Shown here: positions 42,328-51,288 of the stretch, in pieces | Layout of the letters: the number at the start of each line of letters is the position of its first letter | Position numbering within the stretch: the stretch's first letter is position 1 | Notes under the pieces: model-generated | Databases searched by the model: none | What the model saw: the letters and a program-made list of their open reading frames with translations, nothing else | Told to the model about the DNA's origin: nothing | Translations under genes and position numbers: made by a program | NCBI GenBank assembly: GCA_965233855.1 | Contig: OZ247586.1 | Span: forward strand, 1,240,001-1,304,000 | Length of the DNA stretch: 64,000 bases | Direction: 5' to 3' | From: Megaera_A sp965233855 | Lineage (GTDB): Bacteria; Pseudomonadota; Alphaproteobacteria; Rickettsiales; Rickettsiaceae

Positions 42328-44823
42328 ATGAAAGTTATTTTAAAATTACTATCTATCATTTTGCTCTCAGCTGCACTAATGATTGGGTTGTTTATCCTTG
42401 CCAATACTGGAGCGCTTGATAAGCAAATCAAACTAGCTCTACAATACTGCTTTAAAATTAATGGGGCTAAAGCCAAATTTTATAATCTAAAATTTAAAAA
42501 TGGCATAATTACAGCATCTGATCTAAACATTAAAATTGGCAGTGGAACAACAAAACTAAAAAATATCACACTCCAAACTTCATTCTCACCAAAACTTGAA
42601 CTATCTGTAAAATTGATGCCAACAAATCTTGTTGTAATTGATGAGAATTCAAAATTATTCGCAAATTCATTCATTAATGGTTCAATGAGAGTGAATATCG
42701 GTGGTATTCAAGAAACCCTCATAAATATAGAAGAAATTAATATATCAGATGAAATTAAAGATATAAATAATAAACCTCTTGAAATTGGCTCTGCTCACTT
42801 ATCATATATAAAATCTACTGACAAAAATCTTATTGAATGTAATATGAATTTTGGAAATTCAATAAAATTCAATATTTCCAATTCAACAGAAAACTCCGAA
42901 CATATACTTTTTCATGCAGAAAACACACCTTTACTTTTTTACAAAATTGCTGACAAAATGTTACCTAACAACGCATTGTTAGACTTATTAAATTCATCGG
43001 TTAAAAATGGCTATATCAAGAACGCTGATTTTAATATTAATCTTGGAGAAAACAGTAATTTAGAAAACAACCTCAACGGAACTGCCAAAATACTTAAGCT
43101 AGATTATTCTTATGATGAAGAATTCCCTACATTAAAATCTATGGATGTTGATATTGCCCTAAATGGGACTAAAACCCAATTTAAAATTAATAGCGCTTAT
43201 AGTTCTGAGATACTACTCTCAGAAGGTGTTATAGACATGGATTGGCAAGGTTTAGATAATACCACGCTATATATTAAAGCTATCGGTAAAGGGCCAACAA
43301 AAAGTCTTACAGACTTCATCCCCCTCACCGAGCATGAATCAATGAACAAAGCCAATATTGATATACGAAAAATCAAAGGAACTACAAGTGCAAAAGTTTA
43401 TATTGAAATACCGTTAAAGCCTGGCACAAAAAATATTTATGATATCAGGGCAGAAATACCGAACGCCTCTCTTAATATCTTTAAAAATCATGTAAAATTA
43501 AGAAAAGCCAAAATTTCCGGTGTATTTGATGGAAACCAAGTAAAACTTCATGGTGTTGGTAAACTAAATGAATTTAATACGGATATAAATTTTATATATA
43601 ATATTGAAGATGAATCTGAGTTTAATCACAAGTTAGATATAAAAACCCATTTCAAAACCAAATCTCACCGTTCTGGCAAAGATCAAAAAATTGCTTTCAT
43701 TAGCCTACTCGGTGGTAGCTCTATTTTAGACATAGAGTACATAAATAAGCAATCTAAGGGCTATATTACAGTAGACTCAGATATTTCTAACCTAGAATTA
43801 TATTTTGACAAACTAGGTATTAGGAAAGGAAAAAATGTACCATCTAGAGTAAAAATTGATGGATTATTTAGCGACCCAACTCATGGATTATTAACCTTCA
43901 ACACATACAACAATCAAGGTCTAAGCATAGTTGGAGATGTAAAAATTGAAAATTCTAAAACAGAAATTAATTTAAGTGAAATCAAAAATAAAGAAACCGA
44001 TATATCTGGTATTGTCCATATTTTTGACAATGAAATAATCGCTCAGTTAAATGGAAAAACTCTAGATTTAACAGATGCAGACATGTTGCAATTTCTGGAA
44101 AAAGAAAGAGATGGTGGCGACTCAAGGCTTAAAATTAATATTGATCGGGTAAAACTCAAGGATGATATCTGGCTTGATGATCTTAAATTAATGCTTCAAT
44201 GTGATAATACTAGATGCTTTTCTGGCTATATTGATTCAAAGATAGGCTCCAGAGATATTGAAATGCTACTAACTGCAGAAAATGATCGTGAAGATTGGCT
44301 AATAAAATGCAGCAATGCGGGAAGCTTTTTAAAAGGCCTTGGAGCTTATGACTCTATGAAATCGGGAAGAATGATTCTAAAAATCAGTACCAGCAGAAAA
44401 GAAGTAAGACCTGGAGAGATAATACCAATTTTAGATGGAACTTTTACTTTTGAAAGATTTAAATTACAAGATACGCCAGCGATAACTAGACTTGTATCAT
44501 TCGTATCTCTGCCTGGCTTTATCAGCCTTATTAGTGGGAATAAAGATATTTTATTTTCAGGAATGAATGGCAATTTTAGTTTTGAGAACAATCTACTCAA
44601 GATAAATAACAGCTTTGCAACTGGACCATATTTTGACTTTAGTATGAAGGGCACCATCGATACAAAGAATAGAGATCTTAATCTTAAAGGCCACGTTAAT
44701 CCAGCGCTTTACGGCATTAGCTCGATAGTGGGATCAATACCAATAATAGGAAGGATTTTTACTGGCAATAAAAAACATCGCGGTCTAGTTTCTGGCACCT
44801 ATAAAATCCAAGAAAAATACTAA
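42328..44823 (+). CDS. AsmA-like / DUF3971-type envelope protein
   Basis: 831 residues with one N-terminal membrane anchor (LLSIILLSAALMIGLFILAN), then a long beta-rich body. AsmA-type and YhdP-type proteins form long hydrophobic channels that carry phospholipids between inner and outer membrane. The C-terminal piece, SFVSLPGFISLISGNKDILF followed by GHVNPALYGISSIVGSIPII and GRIFTGNKKHRGLVSGTYKI, matches the AsmA C-terminal region. Overall similarity is low, as expected. With mlaA and mlaC elsewhere in the window, it belongs to outer-membrane lipid transport. Confidence 0.75.
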   Translation: MKVILKLLSIILLSAALMIGLFILANTGALDKQIKLALQYCFKINGAKAKFYNLKFKNGIITASDLNIKIGSGTTKLKNITLQTSFSPKLELSVKLMPTNLVVIDENSKLFANSFINGSMRVNIGGIQETLINIEEINISDEIKDINNKPLEIGSAHLSYIKSTDKNLIECNMNFGNSIKFNISNSTENSEHILFHAENTPLLFYKIADKMLPNNALLDLLNSSVKNGYIKNADFNINLGENSNLENNLNGTAKILKLDYSYDEEFPTLKSMDVDIALNGTKTQFKINSAYSSEILLSEGVIDMDWQGLDNTTLYIKAIGKGPTKSLTDFIPLTEHESMNKANIDIRKIKGTTSAKVYIEIPLKPGTKNIYDIRAEIPNASLNIFKNHVKLRKAKISGVFDGNQVKLHGVGKLNEFNTDINFIYNIEDESEFNHKLDIKTHFKTKSHRSGKDQKIAFISLLGGSSILDIEYINKQSKGYITVDSDISNLELYFDKLGIRKGKNVPSRVKIDGLFSDPTHGLLTFNTYNNQGLSIVGDVKIENSKTEINLSEIKNKETDISGIVHIFDNEIIAQLNGKTLDLTDADMLQFLEKERDGGDSRLKINIDRVKLKDDIWLDDLKLMLQCDNTRCFSGYIDSKIGSRDIEMLLTAENDREDWLIKCSNAGSFLKGLGAYDSMKSGRMILKISTSRKEVRPGEIIPILDGTFTFERFKLQDTPAITRLVSFVSLPGFISLISGNKDILFSGMNGNFSFENNLLKINNSFATGPYFDFSMKGTIDTKNRDLNLKGHVNPALYGISSIVGSIPIIGRIFTGNKKHRGLVSGTYKIQEKY

Positions 44824-44834
44824 TCAATAGAGTT

Positions 44835-44963
44835 ATACCAATTTCCTATCTTAGATTAGAAGTTCGCTTTTCAAGGCGAGATTACACAGCGTACTTTTAG
44901 GTACGTGAGCACAGCCGAGACCTGCAAAATGCGGATATATAATCTAAGACAGGAAATTGGTAT
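44835..44963. repeat. 129-bp palindromic element between convergent genes
   Basis: The outer arms are 24 bases (44835-44858 and 44940-44963) with one mismatch; each arm begins ATACCAATTTCC read inward. The centre holds further pairings, for example CGCTTTTCAAGGCG and GCGTACTTTTAGGTACGT. The right arm touches the stop codon of the phosphoethanolamine transferase gene. It resembles a MITE or dispersed repeat that can act as a two-way terminator. I see one copy in the window. Confidence 0.8.
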
Positions 44964-46513
44964 TATTTACAAAAACTCAGCGAAGAATCAATATAACCTG
45001 ACTTAACACCAGAACAATCTAAAATTGAATGAAATATATAATCTTGAGAAACATTATTTTTACTATGTTTTTTTACTTTATCTAGAATTCCAGGATTTTG
45101 CTTCATAAAATAATCAGAAACCCACATAAACATTGCGATATCTTTTTGCTCTTTTTGAGCTAATTTATTTTTACTAGCATTGCCAAAGAAACCTTCTTCA
45201 CCAAGAGAAAATCCATGGTCAGAAGAATAAATTACTATAGCATTCTTATCTTCCAACTTTTTTAATAATTTATCTATAACTATATCAGTATAATAAAAAG
45301 AATTTTCGTATGAATTCATTAATTGTTCTTGAGAACACTGTGCTGGCACTGCACTAACGCACTCTGGCAAAAATGGTGCCTTAAAATTATCTGGCAACCT
45401 TTGATCAAAACGCCAATGACTTCCTAGCAAATGTATAATTGTTAAATTGTCTCCAGAATATTCTTTCAATCTTTTATCAATAAATGGAAGTAACAATTCA
45501 TCACACATTTTTTCATTTGGGAAAGTTTTTCTTAGTTCTGCTTTTGTAATAATATAATCAGCTTCTAATGCAATTGAAGCAAAACTAGTTTCAAACATGC
45601 CAAAAATACCCTGATTACCTATCCAACTAGTTTCAAAACCAAGTTTTTTGAAAATCGATATAAAACTTTTTTCAGTCAATGATTGTTCTAAATGAGGAGA
45701 TTTTGCTGAAGTTAGCATATACGGAATAGCTTCACGGGTTGACGTTTCAGAACTCGTTGCATCTGCAAAAATCACAACATTTTTTCTACTTAATAGTAAT
45801 GGCATATTTTTCTTAGAAACAAAAGATCCTCTCATTGACTCACCAACAATCATTATCACTGTCAATGGTTTTTGGGAGATCGTATCTCTAATAAATAAAT
45901 TCTTCTCTGTTAAATCTACTTTACTATTTAACCTTTCTACCTGTTGTTTATATGTTTTATTATATTCTTTAATGCTGAATATAACATTATAAGGAAGATA
46001 ATTTGATAACACATAACCAAATGAATGATTTCTAAAACCGTTCGTAATAAATATAATAACAAGCAAACAAATACTTAATAGAACAAAGCTAGATCTCTTA
46101 TTTTCTTTATAACTATGTGTATTCAATAACTTTAAAATCAAACGATAAATTAATAAAGAACCTAATATAGCCACTATAAAAGAGAATATATCTATATATT
46201 CAAGTATCAGATGCGTTTCTACTGATAGAAGATCACTCAACACCCCTTCATCAAAAGATTTTTTGAAATTATAAATAAAAAAATCTGAAGCTATTCCAGC
46301 TACAAAGAATAGAGATAATAAAAAAATCCCTATATATGGGATAATAGATAATACAAAAAATAAAATTATTGTAATAGGAATAATCATCAACATTTCCAAC
46401 ACAAAATCAGATGAAGAAAAATCTCCTGTTGATTGCTTTAAAAAAAAGATAGGTATATTAAATAAAGCAATGTAACTTATTGCAAGCAGTGTTAGTCTTA
46501 TAATTTTAGACAT
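44963..46513 (-). CDS. Phosphoethanolamine transferase, EptA/OpgE type
   Basis: 516 residues. Five membrane helices in the first ~170 residues, then an alkaline-phosphatase-like periplasmic domain. It has VIMIVGESMRGSFVS, with the metal-binding Glu, SETSTREAIPYMLTSAK with the Thr nucleophile, IHLLGSHWRFDQRLP and VIYSSDHGFSLGEEGF with Asp and His ligands. The enzyme adds phosphoethanolamine to lipid A or to a similar acceptor at the outer face of the inner membrane. Which acceptor cannot be told. Its stop abuts the palindromic element. Confidence 0.87.
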   Translation of the reverse strand: MSKIIRLTLLAISYIALFNIPIFFLKQSTGDFSSSDFVLEMLMIIPITIILFFVLSIIPYIGIFLLSLFFVAGIASDFFIYNFKKSFDEGVLSDLLSVETHLILEYIDIFSFIVAILGSLLIYRLILKLLNTHSYKENKRSSFVLLSICLLVIIFITNGFRNHSFGYVLSNYLPYNVIFSIKEYNKTYKQQVERLNSKVDLTEKNLFIRDTISQKPLTVIMIVGESMRGSFVSKKNMPLLLSRKNVVIFADATSSETSTREAIPYMLTSAKSPHLEQSLTEKSFISIFKKLGFETSWIGNQGIFGMFETSFASIALEADYIITKAELRKTFPNEKMCDELLLPFIDKRLKEYSGDNLTIIHLLGSHWRFDQRLPDNFKAPFLPECVSAVPAQCSQEQLMNSYENSFYYTDIVIDKLLKKLEDKNAIVIYSSDHGFSLGEEGFFGNASKNKLAQKEQKDIAMFMWVSDYFMKQNPGILDKVKKHSKNNVSQDYIFHSILDCSGVKSGYIDSSLSFCK

Positions 46514-46593
46514 TTATAAACCTGTTATTTCCATCTAATAAAGAGCAAAAATAGAAGCAATTACCGTTAAGAATAAAAACTTAAATAATAATA

Positions 46594-47829
46594 TTAAATT
46601 CTGCGCAATAACAAGCTAGCATTAGTTCCACCAAATCCAAATGAATTGGAAAGAGCATATTCAATTTCAGTTTCTTGAGAACTAAGCGGGACAAGATTAA
46701 TCTTAGCTTCATCAATAGGCTTATGCAAATTCAATGTCGGTGGAGCAACTTGATCACGAATTGCAAGCGCAGTATAGATAGCCTCAACACTGCCAGCAGC
46801 ACCCAACAAATGACCTATTGCTGACTTAGTAGAAGACATTTTAAGTGATTCATTACCATCAAATAAAGTTTGAACTGCGGTTAATTCTATAGCATCCCCA
46901 ACTTTAGTAGAAGTTCCGTGTGCATTAATATAATTAATTTGATCGGAATTAACTTTAGCATCCTTCAGTGCATTTTCCATTGCCCTAAAAGCGCCACGGC
47001 CATTTGGAGAAGTAATATGGAATGCATCACCCGTTAGCCCATAACCAACTAATTCTGCATATATATTTGCACCACGTTTTACAGCATGCTCGTACTCTTC
47101 AACTACTACTACACCAGCCCCCTCACCCATCACAAAACCAGCATGATCCTGATCCCAAGGCCTAGATGCTCTTGTTGGCTTATCATTAAAATCAATAGCT
47201 AATGCCCTTGCCGCTGCAAACCCAGCAACTCCAGCTGGAGTAACAGGAGCTTCAGCGCCACCAGCTACCATAACATCTGCATCACCATATTTAATCATTC
47301 TAGCAGCATCACCAATCGCATGCGCACCGGTAGAGCAAGCAGTAGAAACCGCGCTATTTGGACCTGAAAAACCATATTTTATAGAAACATGTCCTGATAA
47401 TAGATTAACTAACGATGCGGGAATAAAGTAAGGACTTACTTTACCACGTTCACTCTGTCTAAGTTCAATTGAAGTTTCTTCAATTGTTCCAAGGCCACCA
47501 ATTCCTGAACCAAGCATTACACCTGTTCTTTCTCGAGCTATTTCGCCTTCAGGTTTCCATCCACTATCTTCAACGGCTTCAATCGCAGCAGCAATACCCA
47601 TTTGGATAAATCTATCCATTTTACGAATATCACGAGCTGGAATATAATCTTCAGGATTAAACTCTGGAATTGTCGAAGCGATTTTACAAGGTATCTTATC
47701 CGTATCAAATGCAGTAATATTTTTTACACCACTTTTACCAGACAAAATGCCAGACCATGAATCTTTAACATTTAAACCAAGTGAATTAACAAGACCAACA
47801 CCTGTTATAACTACTCTTCGGAGTGACAT
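46594..47829 (-). CDS. fabF: 3-oxoacyl-ACP synthase II
   Basis: 411 residues, standard. The condensing enzyme elongates acyl-ACP chains. Active-site parts are GPNSAVSTACSTGAHAIGDA with the Cys, YINAHGTSTKVGD with the first His, and STKSAIGHLLGAAGSVEAI with the second. It lies 32 bases after acpP, in the fabG-acpP-fabF order seen in most proteobacteria. Confidence 0.97.
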   Translation of the reverse strand: MSLRRVVITGVGLVNSLGLNVKDSWSGILSGKSGVKNITAFDTDKIPCKIASTIPEFNPEDYIPARDIRKMDRFIQMGIAAAIEAVEDSGWKPEGEIARERTGVMLGSGIGGLGTIEETSIELRQSERGKVSPYFIPASLVNLLSGHVSIKYGFSGPNSAVSTACSTGAHAIGDAARMIKYGDADVMVAGGAEAPVTPAGVAGFAAARALAIDFNDKPTRASRPWDQDHAGFVMGEGAGVVVVEEYEHAVKRGANIYAELVGYGLTGDAFHITSPNGRGAFRAMENALKDAKVNSDQINYINAHGTSTKVGDAIELTAVQTLFDGNESLKMSSTKSAIGHLLGAAGSVEAIYTALAIRDQVAPPTLNLHKPIDEAKINLVPLSSQETEIEYALSNSFGFGGTNASLLLRRI

Positions 47830-47861
47830 AGCTTCAAACTCTTACTGTTTTGTATAATGAA

Positions 47862-48104
47862 TTATGCTTTTAGATTCTTTTGAACGTAAGATACAGCATC
47901 TGCAACTGTTGCAATTTTACTCGCTTCCTCATCAGGAATATCACAATCAAAAGCTGCTTCAATTGCCATCATTAGTTCTACTAAATCTAAACTATCTGCA
48001 CCTAAATCATCAACAAATTTAGACTCTGGTGAAATACTACCTTCTTCTACTCTTAGAGTTTCAGCAACAGTTTTTATAATCTTTTGTTCGATATTCTCAG
48101 TCAT
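47862..48104 (-). CDS. acpP: Acyl carrier protein
   Basis: 80 residues, acidic and helical. Ser in LGADSLDLVELMMAIEAAF takes the phosphopantetheine arm, and the C-terminus continues IPDEEASKIATVADAVSYV. It carries growing fatty acids, and also supplies acyl groups for lipid A (LpxL-like, 61820). It is between fabG (gap 106 bases) and fabF. Confidence 0.97.
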   Translation of the reverse strand: MTENIEQKIIKTVAETLRVEEGSISPESKFVDDLGADSLDLVELMMAIEAAFDCDIPDEEASKIATVADAVSYVQKNLKA

Positions 48105-48210
48105 AAGTAACCTCTTTATAGTTTTATTTTAGAATGTTTTAGACATGGCTAAAATTCTTAGTTTCAACTTTCTACCATAAAAAAAAATCTTTTACTAGTG
48201 GAAAAAGCAA

Positions 48211-48936
48211 TTATACCATCAACATTCCACCATTAACATGAATAGTTTGGCCTGTAATATAAGAAGACAAAGGGCTAGCTAAGAATGATACAACATTCGC
48301 TATATCTTCTGGCTGACCTAAAGTTTTTGTCGGAATTTTTTGCATTATTGCATCTTTTTGGGCATCTGTTAAAGCATCTGTCATATTTGACTTAACAAAG
48401 CCGGGCGCAACTGCATTTACAGTAACTCCTCTAGTACCAACCTCAATTGCAAGAGACTTTGTCATTCCTATTAAACCAGCCTTTGATGCACAGTAATTTG
48501 CCTGACCTGGATTTCCAGATACAGCGACTATAGATGATATATTAATTATACGACCATATCTTGCACGCATCATTTTCTTAATCGCCGCTCTATTTAAAAT
48601 AAAATTAGCTTTCAAATTAACATTTATTACATCATCAAAATCTGCATCTGACATTTTAAGGGCAAGAGTATCTCTTGTAATACCTGCGTTACATACAAGA
48701 ATATCTAGCTTCTCTATATCATCAAATAATCCAGCACATGCTGCAGAATCAGATAAATTACATTGCTTAATTGTGTAATTATCGCCAAGCTCAGCACCAA
48801 GCACTTCTAGCTTTTCGACATTACTACCACTAATATAAACATGCGCACCAAGCTTATGTAATTGTTTTGCAATCGCACTACCAATACCACCACTTGCACC
48901 TGTTACCAGCGCATTATTTCCTGATAAATCTATCAT
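48211..48936 (-). CDS. fabG: 3-oxoacyl-ACP reductase
   Basis: 241 residues. Short-chain dehydrogenase with NADP-binding VTGASGGIGSAIAKQL, the catalytic Ser in NISSIVAVSGN and YCASKAGLIGMTKSL with Tyr and Lys. The C-terminus ITGQTIHVNGGMLMV is typical of FabG. It comes after recA and before acpP on the minus strand. Confidence 0.96.
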   Translation of the reverse strand: MIDLSGNNALVTGASGGIGSAIAKQLHKLGAHVYISGSNVEKLEVLGAELGDNYTIKQCNLSDSAACAGLFDDIEKLDILVCNAGITRDTLALKMSDADFDDVINVNLKANFILNRAAIKKMMRARYGRIINISSIVAVSGNPGQANYCASKAGLIGMTKSLAIEVGTRGVTVNAVAPGFVKSNMTDALTDAQKDAIMQKIPTKTLGQPEDIANVVSFLASPLSSYITGQTIHVNGGMLMV

Positions 48937-49021
48937 CTAAACTCCAAAATTATATTTTTTATACTATAAAAAGTAATATAGTTTTTTTGATTAATCAGCA
49001 ACCAAGAAAAGAAGTTATAAT

Positions 49022-50047
49022 CTAATTGACTTCTTCTGATATAGCTTCTTCTATCAAAGCACTACCATTGTTCAATAGTAAATTCTTTATTTTAGTTTCC
49101 AACTCCAAAGCAGTATCTGGATTATCTTTCATATATTGCTTTGCTTTCTCTCGCCCTTGTCCAATCCTTTCTTCGCCATAAGAAAACCAGGCGCCTGCCT
49201 TCTCGACTAAATCATATTTTACACCTAAATCAATCAGTTCACCATGTTTGGAAATCCCTTCGCCATACATAATATCAAACTCAACTGTTCTAAAGGGAGG
49301 CGAGACTTTATTCTTTACAACTTTCACTCTAGTTTGATTACCGGTTACCTCATCTTTATCTTTAATAGAACCAATACGACGAATATCCATTCTAACGGAC
49401 GCATAAAACTTTAGAGCATTACCACCAGTAGTCGTTTCAGGGCTACCAAACATAACACCAATCTTCATCCTAATTTGATTAATGAAAATAATTGTACAAT
49501 TTGTTCTAGACGTGGATGCAGTTAACTTACGAAGCGCCTGACTCATCAACCTTGCTTGCAATCCCATATGCGAATCGCCCATTTCACCATCTATTTCAGC
49601 TTTTGGTACCAATGCAGCAACACTATCAATCACAAGCAAATCAACTGCTCCAGATCTTACTAATGTATCCGTAATTTCCAAAGCCTGTTCACCAGTATCC
49701 GGTTGAGAAATAATTAAATCATCGATATTAACGCCAAGTTTTTTAGCATATACTGGGTCCAAAGCATGCTCTGCATCAATAAATGCACATGTTCCACCTT
49801 GTTTCTGCGCTTCTGCTATTGCGTGAAGTGTCAAAGTTGTTTTACCTGAACTTTCAGGACCAAAAATTTCAATTACTCTTCCTTTAGGAATGCCACCAAC
49901 TCCAAGAGCAATATCAAGACCAACTGAACCTGTTGGTATAGCTTCAATGTTCATCTCCTGTCGTTGACCCAATTTCATTACTGAGCCCTTTCCATAGTTT
50001 TTTTCAATTTGGCTGAGTGCTGCAGCTAATGCGCTTTCTTTCGTCAT
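49022..50047 (-). CDS. recA: Recombinase RecA
   Basis: 341 residues. Walker A GPESSGKTTLTLHAIAE, Walker B LLVIDSVAALVPKAEIDGEM and the MFGSPETTTGGNALKFYASV loop are intact. RecA drives homologous recombination, which may have mobilised the IS copies in this window. No alphaproteobacterial LexA-type operator (GAAC or GTTC repeats) is visible upstream, so SOS control is not supported. Confidence 0.97.
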   Translation of the reverse strand: MTKESALAAALSQIEKNYGKGSVMKLGQRQEMNIEAIPTGSVGLDIALGVGGIPKGRVIEIFGPESSGKTTLTLHAIAEAQKQGGTCAFIDAEHALDPVYAKKLGVNIDDLIISQPDTGEQALEITDTLVRSGAVDLLVIDSVAALVPKAEIDGEMGDSHMGLQARLMSQALRKLTASTSRTNCTIIFINQIRMKIGVMFGSPETTTGGNALKFYASVRMDIRRIGSIKDKDEVTGNQTRVKVVKNKVSPPFRTVEFDIMYGEGISKHGELIDLGVKYDLVEKAGAWFSYGEERIGQGREKAKQYMKDNPDTALELETKIKNLLLNNGSALIEEAISEEVN

Positions 50048-50090
50048 TTTCCCTCTATCAATAGATTATATTCAAAATAAGTTATATTAC

Positions 50091-50112
50091 CTCTAGACAA
50101 TAAAATCTAGAG
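50091..50112. other. Short perfect hairpin upstream of recA and after iscX
   Basis: CTCTAGA and TCTAGAG around the loop CAATAAAA. Downstream of iscX on the minus strand it may mark the transcript end, but no T-run follows, so terminator status is weak. Confidence 0.35.
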
Positions 50113-50138
50113 AAATCTTGAATAATGTACAAAAAATA

Positions 50139-50339
50139 TTATTTTTCGCCGCGATACTCTATCCAGCTTTCTAAAATTTGCTTTAGATTATCATCACTAA
50201 CTTCAACTTCTTGATCTTCAAAATCAGCCAGAGACAATACCATTTCCTTTAAATAACTCAAATTATACTCAGGAATCTCTTCCTCAGCATATGATTCCTC
50301 AAGTTCAACAGCTAATTCTTCAATATTACTCCAATGCAT
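50139..50339 (-). CDS. iscX: IscX-family iron-sulfur assembly accessory protein
   Basis: 66 residues from the ATG at 50339, which has AAGGAA 6 to 8 bases before it; a GTG one codon earlier is possible. The pattern MHWSNIEELAVELEESY then LADFEDQEVEVSDDNLKQIL and WIEYRGE matches the small acidic IscX proteins that bind the IscS desulfurase and iron. Normally iscX is in the isc operon; here it stands before recA. Identity is from short-protein similarity, so moderate confidence. Confidence 0.8.
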   Translation of the reverse strand: MHWSNIEELAVELEESYAEEEIPEYNLSYLKEMVLSLADFEDQEVEVSDDNLKQILESWIEYRGEK

Positions 50340-50451
50340 CACTTATTTCCTTATTAAAGCGCCTACTTCTAATACTATTTAATACTAGCTACCACAAAAA
50401 AAATAATAGTATATATTTACATAAAAATAACTTTTGCAAAGTGAGATTTTT

Positions 50452-51288
50452 ATGCAACTACAATTAAACACAATAAAAGAGCTTTTAGATAATAGTTTTA
50501 AAGAAGATTTTGGAATAAAAGGAGACATCACTTCCGACTCTGTCATCGACAAGAAAGCAAAAATACAATTTTCTATAAACAGCCGGCAAAAGGCTATTAT
50601 ATGCGGAATTCAAATCGCTAAATATTATTTAGATAACTATTCTTCTATAAACTATAAAATTCATAAGAATGATTCTGATCATGTTGAATCTGGTGAAACT
50701 ATTATATCAGGACAAGGAAATGCCAGGGAAATTCTTCTAATCGAAAGAATTATTTTAAATTATTTACAACATCTGTCTGGTATATCCACCTTAACAAATC
50801 AATTTGTCCAAAAAACAAATAATACAAACGCTAAGATTCTAGACACAAGAAAAACCACACCAATGCTTAGATCAGCACAAAAATATGCTGTAACTTGCGG
50901 AGGAGGTCATAATCATAGATTAACTTTGGATAGCAGCATAATGATCAAAGATAATCATATTGCAATATGCGGAGGGATCACTGCAGCTATACGAAATGCT
51001 AAGAAAAATAATGCCCATTATGCTAAAATAGAAATTGAATGTGATACAATAAATCAAGTGAAGGAAGCAGTAAATGAAGGTGTCGATATAATATTACTTG
51101 ATAATATGTCTATCGATCAAATACACGAAGCAATTGATATAATTGATAATACAGCAAAAATTGAGGCATCTGGCAATGTATCTATAGATACAGTTGAAGC
51201 TATAGCAAAAACAGGAGTAGATTATATTTCAGTTGGGAAAATAACACACTCAGCCCCATCAGCAGATATTGGATTAGATATAAAATGA
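50452..51288 (+). CDS. nadC: Nicotinate-nucleotide pyrophosphorylase (quinolinate phosphoribosyltransferase)
   Basis: 278 residues from the ATG at 50452 (an in-frame TTG lies 18 bases before). It converts quinolinate and PRPP to nicotinate mononucleotide in NAD synthesis. Signatures are DFGIKGDITSDSVIDKKAK, ILLIERIILNYLQHLSGIST, ILDTRKTTPMLRSAQKYAV with the catalytic Lys, GGGHNHRLTL and MIKDNHIAICGG. nadA and nadB are not in the window. It is translationally coupled to ligA (ATGA overlap). Confidence 0.93.
   Translation: MQLQLNTIKELLDNSFKEDFGIKGDITSDSVIDKKAKIQFSINSRQKAIICGIQIAKYYLDNYSSINYKIHKNDSDHVESGETIISGQGNAREILLIERIILNYLQHLSGISTLTNQFVQKTNNTNAKILDTRKTTPMLRSAQKYAVTCGGGHNHRLTLDSSIMIKDNHIAICGGITAAIRNAKKNNAHYAKIEIECDTINQVKEAVNEGVDIILLDNMSIDQIHEAIDIIDNTAKIEASGNVSIDTVEAIAKTGVDYISVGKITHSAPSADIGLDIK

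Noticed and set aside
50040..50138. LexA operator in front of recA
   Set aside because: No GTTC or GAAC direct repeat with seven-base spacing is visible; only a short hairpin is.
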